Assembly (NCBI GenBank): GCA_029862125.1
Contig: JAOTXY010000014.1
Location: 1-58,588, forward strand
DNA: 58,588 nucleotides
Origin: Gammaproteobacteria bacterium
GTDB lineage: Bacteria > Pseudomonadota > Gammaproteobacteria > GCA-001735895
Reading direction: 5' to 3'
Shown here in pieces: positions 44,263 through 53,484 of this stretch (the first letter of the stretch is position 1; each line of letters starts with the position of its first letter). Below the pieces are notes generated by a model. It was not told where the DNA came from, made no database searches, and was given only the letters and a program-made list of their open reading frames with translations. The position numbers were made by a program, and so were the translations under genes.

Positions 44263-44373
44263 GGCCACTACTATAAATCAAAATCTTGCATAACTGCGAT
44301 CGAGAAAAATAGATTGCCAGCTTCATTTTCCTGCGCTTTAATCGTTGGGAAGTCCCGCAATCAGGAACGCACC

Positions 44374-45150
44374 ATGCCTATTTCAGCCGTTGATAACCGT
44401 TCTGCCACCCCCGATAGCGACCCGCATTACGAAGACCGAATCAACCTCGCCGCGGCGTTTCGCATGACCGCCCGACTCGATATGCACGAGTCTGTTGCTA
44501 ACCATTTCAGTTATGCCGTATCCGATGACGGCAGCCAGTTCCTGGTCAATCCCCTGGGACGTCATTTTTCCAATGTCCGTGCCAGCGAACTGTTGTTGCT
44601 GGACGCAAACGATGATTCGACCATGGACAAGCCCGGCGCACCCGACCCGACCGCCTGGGCAATTCATGGGGCGATGCATCGTAACGTACCGCAGGCACGT
44701 TGCGTGCTGCACGTACATTCAAAATATGCAACCGTGCTGGCATCGATTCAGCAATCCGGCCTGCCCCCGATCGACCAGAACACGATGCGTTTTTTCAACC
44801 GGGTTTCGGTAGATGACGGTTTCGACGGCATGGGCCTCGGTGACGAGGCAGAGCGATTGACTACTACCCTGGGTGATAACCGGGTGTTGATCATGGGTAA
44901 TCATGGCGTCATGACGGTAGGCCAAACCATCGCCATCGCATTCGACGAGCTTTACTATTTCGAGCGCGCCTGTGCAAACTACATTACCGCGTTGTTGACC
45001 GGTAAACCTTTACGCATCGCCACCGATGAAGTTGCCGAAAAAACCGCGCGACAGTGGGACGACTACATCGACCGTTCCCCTTACGCCGAGGTGCATTTGC
45101 GCGAAATCCGCGAAATTCTCGATCGCGAAGAACCCGACTACAAACTCTAG
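44374..45150 (+). CDS. Class II aldolase/adducin family protein
   Basis: A 258-residue zinc-dependent aldolase-fold protein. Zinc ligands are His pairs in CVLHVHSKYATVLAS and a later His in IMGNHGVMTVGQT. The first strand is HESVANHFSYAVSDDGSQFLVNP. Members include fuculose-phosphate and ribulose-phosphate aldolases/epimerases and decarboxylases, and many act on small oxo acids. The ATG at 44374 with AGGAA upstream was chosen over an upstream in-frame extension. Confidence 0.88.
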   Translation: MPISAVDNRSATPDSDPHYEDRINLAAAFRMTARLDMHESVANHFSYAVSDDGSQFLVNPLGRHFSNVRASELLLLDANDDSTMDKPGAPDPTAWAIHGAMHRNVPQARCVLHVHSKYATVLASIQQSGLPPIDQNTMRFFNRVSVDDGFDGMGLGDEAERLTTTLGDNRVLIMGNHGVMTVGQTIAIAFDELYYFERACANYITALLTGKPLRIATDEVAEKTARQWDDYIDRSPYAEVHLREIREILDREEPDYKL

Positions 45151-45170
45151 CCAGCAAAAACCAACGCAAC

Positions 45171-45380
45171 GGCAACCGAGTGAACGCTCTGCGACTGACC
45201 GGGTGGCCTACGGCTTCCTGAAAAGGCGATAATTTTTAAGGGCAAGGCGAGACTCGACTTCCATGTCTCGACTCGCCACAGCCGATGTGTCGGACCACCA
45301 CATCCCTGCGGCCTGACCCTCCAAAATTATCGCCTTTTCAGCACCCGGCCTTTACGTCGCAGAGCGTTCACTCGGTTGCC
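45171..45380. repeat. Long structured inverted-repeat element 1
   Basis: A 25-bp perfect outer repeat (45171-45195 with 45356-45380), then CCGGGTG 45199-45205 with CACCCGG 45342-45348, then a 19-bp perfect inner repeat (45218-45236 with 45323-45341), all nested in order and so able to fold as one long stem. The 86-nt centre holds two small hairpins; read on the minus strand they carry the loops AGGGAT (45302-45307, flanked by CCGC/GTGG) and ATGGAA (45259-45264, flanked by GAC/GTC). No coding sequence. It fills most of the gap after the class II aldolase gene. Confidence 0.85.
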
Positions 45381-45467
45381 TCCTATTTATCGAGCCATCT
45401 CGGTTGAAAGTCAGCAAAAGTTTAGCGAGGCATAGATGCCGCTGCTCTAGCGAATATCAGAGGCGTG

Positions 45468-45596
45468 GTCATCGGGATATCTTTGCGGAACGCTACGCAA
45501 CAGGGATGTTGTGATACGGCACTCCGGGCGCGAGCCTGCATGGACGTATCGGTCCGACGCATCGGTACGGCGCTCCTGCAAAGATATCCCGATGAC
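45468..45596. repeat. Long structured inverted-repeat element 2
   Basis: A perfect 19-bp inverted repeat (45468-45486 with 45578-45596) encloses a centre that, on the plus strand, has CAAC-AGGGAT-GTTG (45498-45511) and, 32 nt later, TGC-ATGGAC-GTA (45537-45548). Loop sequences and spacing match element 1, which lies in the opposite orientation 88 nt away, whereas the outer arms differ. The remainder of 45151-45623 holds no gene that I can support. Confidence 0.8.
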
Positions 45597-45623
45597 TGCG
45601 CCGTTCGACTTGATTTCGTAGAT

Positions 45624-46571
45624 TTACTTCCAGTTGCTGAGTTCGGTGAGACTGTCCTGGAAGTTTTGGTTGTCAGGGTCGAGCGTGAGAGCGCGGTTGA
45701 TCGCATCGAGAGAGGCTTCGTGTCGGCCCAGTTGCGCCAGGGCGTAGGCGAGATTATTCCAGGCTTCCGCCTTTTCCGGATCAATCTGCAGCGCGTCCCG
45801 ATAGGCCGATTCGGCAACTGCATATTCGCCCTTTGCGTAGGCCGAATTTCCGCGGCCGATGTGGGCAAGCAGGTTTTCCGGCCAGCGTCGCAGCGCGGTG
45901 TCATAACCATTAAACGCGGTGTCAATTCTGCCTACCTGCTCCAGCCCAACGACGGCATCGAGATAAGCATTGGCGTCTGCGGTTTGTGGAATTGAATCGG
46001 GGCGCACAATCGCCAATGCCCAGTGGCCGGCTCGCTGCCAGGTTTTTTCAAACAGGGCGAAAGATCGGTAAACGCGCGGTTTGGTCCCGGAACGCATGAT
46101 CATGATTCGTTCCTCAAAATCGTAGCCGACGACAACTTCGTAATGCCACACCGGGACCAAGTCCAGGCCCAGGTTTTGCAACACGAAAATCGGATTGCCC
46201 GCGGCAATCTCGCGCAGCAGGGATTCGAGCGTGCCATCGAGTTGGACCGGTAGCAATTCAAATTGACGGGCTGCGGCAACCACCTCGGCCTGCAGGCTAC
46301 CCTTTAATTCGGGCACGTAAATCAGCTTTACGATCTGGTCAGGCTCCACCGGGGTGCCCCGGTAGGAAATGATGCTGGCCAACGATGCGGGGCCACAGTG
46401 ATATTCCTGCTGCGGAAAAAACGGTACTTCGGTCAGTTCGACACGGGGCGGAATATCCGGGGGATTATCGAGCAACAGCCGGGTTTGCGGAGAAGTTGCA
46501 CAACCGCCAAGGAAGGCCAGCAGAATGAGCGTGCACGCTACCAGGCGTGCACGCTTGTATACGCAGTTCAA
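45624..46571 (-). CDS. PA2778-type lipoprotein: C39-like cysteine peptidase with TPR repeats
   Basis: A 315-residue lipoprotein (lipobox LGGC, Cys24). Residues of about 45-175 form a C39-type peptidase domain with Cys59 (EYHCGPASLASII) and His143 (PVWHYEVVVGY). From about 185 to the end are TPR repeats (AHIGRGNSAYAKGEYAVAE; AEAWNNLAYALAQLGRHEAS). This combination matches the PA2778 family. The start is probably a TTG immediately after the PA2779-type stop. Its protein substrate is unknown. Confidence 0.88.
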   Translation of the reverse strand: MNCVYKRARLVACTLILLAFLGGCATSPQTRLLLDNPPDIPPRVELTEVPFFPQQEYHCGPASLASIISYRGTPVEPDQIVKLIYVPELKGSLQAEVVAAARQFELLPVQLDGTLESLLREIAAGNPIFVLQNLGLDLVPVWHYEVVVGYDFEERIMIMRSGTKPRVYRSFALFEKTWQRAGHWALAIVRPDSIPQTADANAYLDAVVGLEQVGRIDTAFNGYDTALRRWPENLLAHIGRGNSAYAKGEYAVAESAYRDALQIDPEKAEAWNNLAYALAQLGRHEASLDAINRALTLDPDNQNFQDSLTELSNWK

Positions 46572-46940
46572 TTACTCGGAAGCAGGCCAGTTGGGGATGA
46601 TGTCGGTATAGCCCATCAATTCGGTAATCACCAGAACCAGAATGATAACCACCAATGCATCAGCTCCGCCCGCGGGGGATTCGTCAATACGCTGGTGGAT
46701 TTGTGCCACCTGTACATCGGTCATCGCGGCGACGCGCGACGCAGCATCTTTCGCTTCGACACCACCAACAACCAACTGCTCCTCTATCCAGTCTCGTTTG
46801 GCCGCGATACTGCCAAGATCAATAGATAACTGGCTACTCTGCATCTGTGCGGTACCGACCATCGCCGCCTGGCTCGGCAGGCTAACTGCGAAGGCAGCAA
46901 GGGCAATAAGCAGGCAACGGGTTAATTTTGCTATCAACAT
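46572..46940 (-). CDS. PA2779 family membrane protein
   Basis: A 122-residue protein with a signal peptide ending near SQA (residues 23-25), a charged helical middle (SIAAKRDWIEEQLVVGGVEA; SRVAAMTDVQVAQIHQRIDE) and a C-terminal membrane helix (ALVVIILVLVITELMGYTDI). This is the pattern of PA2779 proteins, encoded directly upstream of PA2778 peptidase genes. Glycines before the helix (SPAGGAD) make it a possible substrate or partner of the C39-like peptidase (inference). GGAGATCACC precedes the start. Confidence 0.88.
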   Translation of the reverse strand: MLIAKLTRCLLIALAAFAVSLPSQAAMVGTAQMQSSQLSIDLGSIAAKRDWIEEQLVVGGVEAKDAASRVAAMTDVQVAQIHQRIDESPAGGADALVVIILVLVITELMGYTDIIPNWPASE

Positions 46941-46999
46941 GGTGATCTCCTCGTGTTTAGGGGGGGTTGTGTTACGTCTTGAGTATAGCCTAGTTTCGA

Positions 47000-47338
47000 T
47001 CAGGCGAGTTTCGTGCCGTTCGGCACTTTGCTATCGGGGCGTGCCAGCACCACGGCGCCATCTTCGCGATGAAACCCGGTGACCAGGCATTCCGACCGCA
47101 CCGGCCCGATTTGCTTCGGCGGGAAGTTTACCACGGCAACAACCTGGCGTCCGACGAGGTTTTGTTTCGAGTAAATGTCGGTAATCTGGGCACTCGATTT
47201 GCGCAGGCCAATTTCATCACCAAAATCGATCTTCAGGCGGTAAGCCGGCTTACGCGCCTCGGGAAAATCCTCGACCTCAACAATGCTGCCAACCCGCAGC
47301 TCAACTTTTTCAAAATCACTCCAGTCTATAGTTTCCAA
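47000..47338 (-). CDS. tRNA-binding domain protein (CsaA-like)
   Basis: A 112-residue OB-fold protein of the free-standing tRNA-binding/EMAP-II type. Visible are [27 protein letters not shown] in part, then [31 protein letters not shown], a pattern found in CsaA and the C-terminus of methionyl-tRNA synthetase. The start is probably TTG at 47338, with GAGGA overlapping the CoA-transferase stop 11 nt upstream. It may act as an RNA or tRNA chaperone. Last gene of the creatinase-headed unit, possibly only by position. Confidence 0.87.
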   Translation of the reverse strand: METIDWSDFEKVELRVGSIVEVEDFPEARKPAYRLKIDFGDEIGLRKSSAQITDIYSKQNLVGRQVVAVVNFPPKQIGPVRSECLVTGFHREDGAVVLARPDSKVPNGTKLA

Positions 47339-47348
47339 ATCTGCTTCC

Positions 47349-48467
47349 TCAGGAAAATTCGTTACGAATCGCGTCGCTATGTTCGCCAATAGCGGGCACT
47401 TTACGCGGCTTTTCGATTTCATTAGAGCGTATCGCTGCAACCGCTGCCACTTGCACCTCCCCGCTCGGTGTATCGATCTTGACGCGGCGCAGTTGGGGGT
47501 GCGCAGACAGGCCGGCAATATCGTTAAGTTTTCCATAGGCGATTCCCGCCTCGCGCAAGCGCTCGACGGCCGAGGCTTGATTCAGCTGAGAGAATACCTC
47601 GCCGATCAACTGATCGACATAATCGCGGTTCACAACCCGTACCTGGTTGGATTGGAGCCGGGAATCGTCTACCAGGGATTCATCGCCCAGCACCTGCGCA
47701 CAGAAATTACGCCACTCGCGCTCGTTCTGGATCGCAAGAACGATATCGAGACCGTCGCGGCAACGGTAAGCTCCGTAGGGTGAAATCGTCGCATGATTAA
47801 TCCCGACGCGCGCCTGGATCTGGCCGGCATAATCGTAATGCAGTAACGGTACCGCCAGCCACTCCGCCATGCCGTCGAACAACGAGGCCTTGATAATACA
47901 ACCCGTATTACTTTGTTCACGCTCAATCAGGGCCTCGAGGATTGCGGCATAAGCTTGCTGCCCGCAATTGATATCGCAGGCCGATACCCCGATACGACCC
48001 GGAGCCTCCGGTGTTCCGGTGATTGAGGCCATCCCCGATTCGCACTGCACCAGTAAATCGTAGGCCTTCATGGTGCTGTATTCGCCCTGCTCCCCGTAGC
48101 CCGAAATATCACAACAAATAAGGCCCGGATAGCGCTTGAGCAATTCGTCGCTACCAAGGCCGGCGCGCTGCGCTGCGCCGGGCGCCAGGTTCTGGATGAA
48201 TACGTCAGCCCGGGCGAGAATTCGTTGCAGCAACTCGGCATCGGCTGCCATCTTAATGTCGAGCACCAGGGACTCTTTACCCTGGTTCAGCCAGATGAAG
48301 TAAGCCGATTCACCGTGCACGACGCTATCGTAACCGCGTGCGAAATCGCCTTCCGCGCGTTCGATTTTTATGACCCGTGCGCCTGCATGGGCAAGCCGAT
48401 TGGAACAAAATGGCGCCGCCACCGCTTGCTCCAACGAAACTACGAGAATGTCCTTAAGTTTCAGCAT
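47349..48467 (-). CDS. CaiB/BaiF family CoA-transferase (type III)
   Basis: A 372-residue enzyme that moves CoA from a donor thioester to a carboxylic acid. Family marks are the N-terminal [48 protein letters not shown] and [10 protein letters not shown], with the catalytic Asp in [17 protein letters not shown]. It starts 15 nt after the acyl-CoA dehydrogenase stop, so the two probably activate and oxidise the same acid. Confidence 0.92.
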   Translation of the reverse strand: MLKLKDILVVSLEQAVAAPFCSNRLAHAGARVIKIERAEGDFARGYDSVVHGESAYFIWLNQGKESLVLDIKMAADAELLQRILARADVFIQNLAPGAAQRAGLGSDELLKRYPGLICCDISGYGEQGEYSTMKAYDLLVQCESGMASITGTPEAPGRIGVSACDINCGQQAYAAILEALIEREQSNTGCIIKASLFDGMAEWLAVPLLHYDYAGQIQARVGINHATISPYGAYRCRDGLDIVLAIQNEREWRNFCAQVLGDESLVDDSRLQSNQVRVVNRDYVDQLIGEVFSQLNQASAVERLREAGIAYGKLNDIAGLSAHPQLRRVKIDTPSGEVQVAAVAAIRSNEIEKPRKVPAIGEHSDAIRNEFS

Positions 48468-48482
48468 ATCGACAGCAAAGGC

Positions 48483-49640
48483 TTAGAAGGATTTCGGTAA
48501 GCCCAGCACATGGGTCGCAATATTAGAAAGGATCAGGTTCGTCGATATCGGTGCGACCTGGTAAAGCCGGGTTTCACGAAACTTGCGTTCGATATCGTAC
48601 TCGACCGTGAAACCGTACCCGCCGTGGGTTTGCAGGCACATGTCCGCGGCAGCCCAGGAAGCATCGGCCGCCAGCAGTTTCGACATATTGGCTTCGGACC
48701 CGCAGGCCTCACCGGCATCGAACATGCGGCATGCCTTGTCGACCATCAATGCGGCCGCTTCGGTTTGAACATGGGCGCGTGCAATGGGAAACTGGATACC
48801 CTGATTCTTGCCAATCGGTGTACCAAAAACCTCACGCTCGCGTGCATAACTGCTGGCGCGATCGATAAACCAGCGGGCATCACCGATACACTCGGCCGCG
48901 ATCAAAATACGCTCGGCGTTCATACCGTCAAGTATATAGCTGAAGCCTTTACCTTCCTCGCCCACCAGGTTCTCCGCCGGCACCCGTAGATTATCGAAGA
49001 AGAGTTCGGTGGTTGCATGATTGAGCATGGTTTCGAGTGGCCGTACCGTCAAACCGTCACCCACCGCTTCACGCAAATCAACCAGCAGCACCGACATGCC
49101 CTGGGTCGGTTTTACAACCTCGTCTCGTGGCGTAGTGCGTACCAGCAGTAACAGCAAGTCAGAGTATTCGACACGTGAAATAAAGACTTTTTGTCCACTG
49201 ACGATATAGTCATCGCCGTCACGATGCGCACGCGTTTTAATGCGCGTGGTATCGGTTCCGCTTGAGGGTTCGGTTACCCCGAAGGCCTGCAATCGCAGCG
49301 CACCCGAGGCAATATCGGGCAGGTACTTCTGCTTTTGGGCATCGCTGCCATGGCGCAGCAGGGTACCCATGATATACATCTGCGCGTGGCAGGCAGCACC
49401 ATTGGCGCCACTACGCTGTATTTCCTCGAGCACGGCACAGGCCGCGGCCAGGTCCATGCCGGCCCCCTGGTAATGTTCCGGTATCAGTACCGACAGGTAA
49501 CCCGCATCGGTAAGCGCCTGCACAAACTCTCCCGGGTAAGCCTTGTCGCGATCCTTTTCGCGCCAGTATTCATCGGGATAGTCGGCACAAAGCCGCGCGA
49601 CCGCTTCCCGCACTTCCGGATGTGACTGCTCTTCTGGCAT
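48483..49640 (-). CDS. Acyl-CoA dehydrogenase
   Basis: A 385-residue FAD enzyme of the acyl-CoA dehydrogenase superfamily (FGVTEPSSGTDTTRIKT; GQKVFISRVEYSD; ILIAAECIGDARWFIDRA). The ATG at 49640 has GCGAGG upstream. At the position where classic members have the catalytic Glu (usually YEGT), this protein reads LYQVAPIS, so the usual base is absent; subfamilies exist that place it elsewhere. The substrate is probably a short or branched acid made into a CoA ester by the neighbouring transferase. Confidence 0.92.
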   Translation of the reverse strand: MPEEQSHPEVREAVARLCADYPDEYWREKDRDKAYPGEFVQALTDAGYLSVLIPEHYQGAGMDLAAACAVLEEIQRSGANGAACHAQMYIMGTLLRHGSDAQKQKYLPDIASGALRLQAFGVTEPSSGTDTTRIKTRAHRDGDDYIVSGQKVFISRVEYSDLLLLLVRTTPRDEVVKPTQGMSVLLVDLREAVGDGLTVRPLETMLNHATTELFFDNLRVPAENLVGEEGKGFSYILDGMNAERILIAAECIGDARWFIDRASSYAREREVFGTPIGKNQGIQFPIARAHVQTEAAALMVDKACRMFDAGEACGSEANMSKLLAADASWAAADMCLQTHGGYGFTVEYDIERKFRETRLYQVAPISTNLILSNIATHVLGLPKSF

Positions 49641-49705
49641 ATGACCTCGCTTTATCAATTCTCGCCGCCCCGACTGATGTCGCCCCAGTTTCCGCGGGGA
49701 CAGGC

Positions 49706-50923
49706 TTATGCGGCGATGATATTGTGCTCGGGGCCGTAGGGGAAGCCGGTAATGTTTTCCGCCCCGTCTTCAGCGACCACCAGTATATCGTGTTCACGGT
49801 ATCCGCCGGCGCCCGGTATACCCAGTGGCAGCGTCAGCATCGGTTCCATCGAAACCACCATGCCGGGCTCCAGCACGGTATCGATATCTTCACGCAACTC
49901 GAGTCCTGCCTCACGACCATAATAATGTGACAGCACGCCGAAGGAATGTCCGTAGCCAAAAGAGCGATACTGCAGCAGGTCTTTTTCTGCAAACAGGCGA
50001 TTTATTTCGGCGCAGATTCCCGAGCAGGTCGCACCGGGCTTGATCAACGATAATCCGAGTTCGTGCGCCTCGACGTTGGCCTGCCAGACTTTAAGCGAAG
50101 CAGCATCGGGCTCACCGAGAAATAGCGTGCGTTCGAGCGCCGTGTAATATCCCGCTATCATGGGAAAAGTGTTCAGGCTGAGAATATCACCCGCCTCGAG
50201 TTGCGCCGTGGTCACCGGGTTGTGCGCGCCATCGGTGTTGAGCCCGGCCTGGAACCAGACCCAGCTGTCGCGTAACTCGCTGTCCGGGTAGGCACGCGAA
50301 ATTTCGAGCTCCATCGCGTCCCTGCCAGCCATCGCCACATCGATTTCGCGGGTACCGACCCGGATAGCGTCGCGGATCGCCTCGCCACCGATATCGGCGG
50401 TGCGTGCTCCACCCTTGATGAGTTCAATTTCTTCAACCGATTTAATCATGCGCAGGCCCATGATTTGCTGGTTCAGATCAATGGCTTCGATATCGCCCAG
50501 CAGATCGTTCATTACATGGCGGGTTGCCAGGGTCATGTGATCGCCTTCAATGCCAATCCGCTTGCTGTCGGGTATGATGGATTTCACTGCACGCCAGTAG
50601 TTATTACGTTTCCAGTCCGTGTAAATCAGGTTGTCAGCATAGCAGCGGCGCCACGGCTGGCCACCGTCAATATTGGCCGAAACGGTAACACAGCGTTCAG
50701 CGGTTACCACGCAGGCGTAGGGGCGACCGAAAGAACAGTAAAGAAAGCCGGAGTAGTAAGCGATGTTGTGCATCGAGGTCAGCAACATCGCATCAACACC
50801 CGAACTGGCCATCAGTTGACGCAGCCCGGCTAGGCGGTTTTCATACTCGGTATTGGAAAAGGGTAGCTTTGCTTTCGAACCGTTTTGCAGTTCAAAGAAG
50901 TCGGGACGTTGGGTTTGAGACAT
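49706..50923 (-). CDS. Creatinase (creatine amidinohydrolase)
   Basis: A 405-residue M24-fold hydrolase that splits creatine into sarcosine and urea. It matches Pseudomonas creatinase closely in remembered segments: LYCSFGRPYACVVTAE, SANIDGGQPWRR, FQAGLNTDGAHNPVTT with the catalytic His at about residue 234, MIAGYYTALERTLFL, and GYGHSFGVLSHYYGREAGL. Unlike metal-using aminopeptidases, the family needs no metal. An ATG at 50923 with GGAG upstream is preferred to the GTG at 50932. SoxBDAG, which oxidises sarcosine, is encoded about 2.7 kb away. Confidence 0.9.
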   Translation of the reverse strand: MSQTQRPDFFELQNGSKAKLPFSNTEYENRLAGLRQLMASSGVDAMLLTSMHNIAYYSGFLYCSFGRPYACVVTAERCVTVSANIDGGQPWRRCYADNLIYTDWKRNNYWRAVKSIIPDSKRIGIEGDHMTLATRHVMNDLLGDIEAIDLNQQIMGLRMIKSVEEIELIKGGARTADIGGEAIRDAIRVGTREIDVAMAGRDAMELEISRAYPDSELRDSWVWFQAGLNTDGAHNPVTTAQLEAGDILSLNTFPMIAGYYTALERTLFLGEPDAASLKVWQANVEAHELGLSLIKPGATCSGICAEINRLFAEKDLLQYRSFGYGHSFGVLSHYYGREAGLELREDIDTVLEPGMVVSMEPMLTLPLGIPGAGGYREHDILVVAEDGAENITGFPYGPEHNIIAA

Positions 50924-51078
50924 TGTACTCACTCCGAAAAATATCCGGGCGTACAGGACCTGAATAGTCGCTTTATCGGCAGCGACGCCATCGCTGCCAG
51001 CGGGCTGCGATTTTAGCCATCACGACGATGCCAGGCAAGATATAATTAGCCGGTTTCCAACCAACCTGACCTGCCCCG

Positions 51079-51555
51079 ATGACATCACCTGACTATCAAG
51101 TAAGGCCAGCCAACGAATCAGATCGAGCCCAATGGAACCCGCTTTGGCAGGGCTACCTGGAGTTCTACCAATCAAGCCTGGCAGACGAAATTACGGATTT
51201 GTTATGGCAGCGGATTATGGACCCCGCGCATGAAATCCAGTGCCGCGTGGCGGCAAGCAGTGACGGCAATCTGGTCGGCATGGTCCACTTTTTCCCGCAT
51301 GCACATACCTGGCATGCACGGCCAGTGTGTTATCTCAACGATTTATACGTAGTTCCCGGTATCCGCGGCGGCGGAATTGGAAAAATGCTGATCGACGCCG
51401 TTATCGACGCCGCAAGGCAACAGCGATGGGCTGAAGTCTATTGGCATACACAGAGTCACAACTCGGTAGCACGCGGCCTGTATGACAAGATCACTGGTGG
51501 AACCGACGGTTTTGTCAACTACACGATCGACCTGGGAAACCAGGCCGCTCGATAA
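51079..51555 (+). CDS. GNAT-family N-acetyltransferase
   Basis: A 158-residue acetyltransferase with acetyl-CoA-binding motif A (LNDLYVVPGIRGGGIGKML), preceded by GNLVGMVHFFPH and followed by VYWHTQSHNSVARGLYDKIT. Substrate unknown. A perfect TATAAT at 51041-51046 lies about 33 nt before the ATG and probably serves as its -10 element, but no good -35 is visible. It faces the histidine kinase convergently. Confidence 0.9.
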   Translation: MTSPDYQVRPANESDRAQWNPLWQGYLEFYQSSLADEITDLLWQRIMDPAHEIQCRVAASSDGNLVGMVHFFPHAHTWHARPVCYLNDLYVVPGIRGGGIGKMLIDAVIDAARQQRWAEVYWHTQSHNSVARGLYDKITGGTDGFVNYTIDLGNQAAR

Positions 51556-51575
51556 TTAAGCGCAGCTGCGGACAA

Positions 51576-53288
51576 TCACGCGGCGGAATCGATACTTTCC
51601 TGTGGAAGCGTAAACCAAAAGGTACTGCCCTGCCCGTCGCCTTCCGATTCCACCCAGATGCGCCCGCCATGAACCTCGATGATTCGTTTGACCAGGGCGA
51701 GTCCGACCCCGGTACCGTCGATCTTCGCATCGAGCCGATCAAACAGATCAAAAACCCTATGCTGGTATTCCCGCGCAATACCGATACCGTTATCGCGCAC
51801 GAAACATTGAATTTCACCATCTTCACGCCGCGCCCCGATTTCGATACAGGGAGCTTCCTGGGCACCCATGAACTTGATCGAGTTATCGATAAGATTCTGA
51901 AAAACCTCGAGTAACCTGCCCGGGTCGCCGACAACCACTGGCATATCCGGGGCAACCCGAACTTCGACATCATGATTTTCTATTTGCATCGCAACGCGCT
52001 CCAGGGCTTCCTGCACCAGCTGTTCCAGGTCCAGGTTTTCGGGAGCGTTCATCTGGCGGCCAATTCGACTTAATTCGAGTAGCTCATCCAGCAACTGCCC
52101 CATCTTGTCTGCGGCGTCACCGATCTGATTGGCATCGCGTTCGATTGCTTCCGTTTCCTTGCTGTTAATATCCTTTTGCAGCAAACCGAGGAATCCCTTG
52201 ATCGTGACCAGCGGTGCCTTGAGATCATGTGATACCGTGTAATTAAAGCGTTCGAGCTCGGCATTCTGGTTTTTCAACTCGGTATTCTTGCGCTCGATTT
52301 CATCGGCACGCTGTTCCAACTCATCGTTTTTAGCTTCTATCTGGGCTAACAACTGTTGTTGACGGTAGAAAAAAAGTACCGTCACTGCAATCAGCAGGGT
52401 TGCCATAAAGGCAATTGAATAGTGGCCGAGCCTGGAGGTCGCAATGGTTTGCTGAAAATCTTCTACCGATAATCCAATCGCGACGATAAGCGGTAAATCG
52501 GGGACCTCGCGGTAGGCATAGTATCGTGTCACGTCGTCAACAACGCTGGTTTGCAGATAAAGCCCTACCGGGCTTTCCTCGAGCCGCTGCCAGATTTGCG
52601 ATCCACTGATGTTCTGGCCAGGTCCCCTGGGGCCATAGCTAGACCTGGAACGAACAAACTTGTCTTTACCAACCAGTGTCGCGGAACTCTTCGGCCCAAT
52701 CTGCATGGTGTTGAAAAATTCGGTGATATGAAGGGCCTCGAGCGCGAGAAAAATTACACCACCGAAAGTACCATCTGGCTTCTCGAAACGACGCACCAGC
52801 CTGACGATCAGCTTGCCGCTATTGCGCCCCATGTGCATTCTTGATACCAGAAGTTCGTCCAACTTCGCATTTTTTTGAGACTTGAAATAATCACGGTCCG
52901 TGGCCGTTGTTCCAGCCTTGATCTGGTGACCTGACACCAGCAAAGGTGTGCCGTTTTCGTCGATGATGGTGATATGGGAGGCAATCGATTTGTTGAGCGG
53001 GACTTCGGCCATTAATTGCACAACACTGGCTATATCATAGTTTTGAACATATTCCCGGCGCACCAGTTTCAGGTAGGCGTCGCCATAGTGGAAAATGCCA
53101 ACCACATGGCGTTCGAAAAAGACGGCGATCTGGCGCGCCTGGGCAGCAGCTTCATTAAAGCGTTGTTCTTCATCCTGGGCAACGAAGTTATACGAAACAA
53201 TCCACACCAACAACGACAGAATTGCACCCGTAATCAGGTACTGGGTGCCCGGCGCCCTGTTAGAACTTTTTTCGCTAGCCCTGATCAC
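51576..53288 (-). CDS. Membrane sensor histidine kinase with Cache-like sensor
   Basis: A 570-residue kinase. Membrane helix 1 is at about 18-36, the periplasmic sensor at about 37-285 is of the dCache type (IIDENGTPLLVSGHQ; ATDRDYFKSQK), helix 2 at about 290-308, then a coiled coil at 312-345. His354 (TVSHDLKAP) is the phosphorylation site in HisKA. The ATPase domain has NLIDNSIKFM, DNGIGIAREY and GTGVGLALVKRIIE. The start is a GTG. No response regulator is adjacent, so it is an orphan. It lies next to the sox operon in divergent orientation. Confidence 0.92.
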   Translation of the reverse strand: MIRASEKSSNRAPGTQYLITGAILSLLVWIVSYNFVAQDEEQRFNEAAAQARQIAVFFERHVVGIFHYGDAYLKLVRREYVQNYDIASVVQLMAEVPLNKSIASHITIIDENGTPLLVSGHQIKAGTTATDRDYFKSQKNAKLDELLVSRMHMGRNSGKLIVRLVRRFEKPDGTFGGVIFLALEALHITEFFNTMQIGPKSSATLVGKDKFVRSRSSYGPRGPGQNISGSQIWQRLEESPVGLYLQTSVVDDVTRYYAYREVPDLPLIVAIGLSVEDFQQTIATSRLGHYSIAFMATLLIAVTVLFFYRQQQLLAQIEAKNDELEQRADEIERKNTELKNQNAELERFNYTVSHDLKAPLVTIKGFLGLLQKDINSKETEAIERDANQIGDAADKMGQLLDELLELSRIGRQMNAPENLDLEQLVQEALERVAMQIENHDVEVRVAPDMPVVVGDPGRLLEVFQNLIDNSIKFMGAQEAPCIEIGARREDGEIQCFVRDNGIGIAREYQHRVFDLFDRLDAKIDGTGVGLALVKRIIEVHGGRIWVESEGDGQGSTFWFTLPQESIDSAA

Positions 53289-53484
53289 GCGTTATTTATA
53301 ATTTTAATATTTCAATAGGCGGGACGATTCAACCATCAACGACAAAATCAACCGCAAATTTTAATCACAATATAGCCTCAATCGCTCCATCTTTCCCTGT
53401 CTTTTTTGGAAACGCCGATTAATTTTCGCAATTACCAATACATGGATACATGTCGTTTATATGCTCTGGCAAGTCGTTTACCGG

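Noticed and set aside
45422..45925. Minus-strand open frame across hairpin element 2 into the PA2778-type gene
   Set aside because: It runs through an inverted repeat and through the TPR part in another frame, giving a low-complexity Arg/Thr/Ser-rich product; it is not a gene.
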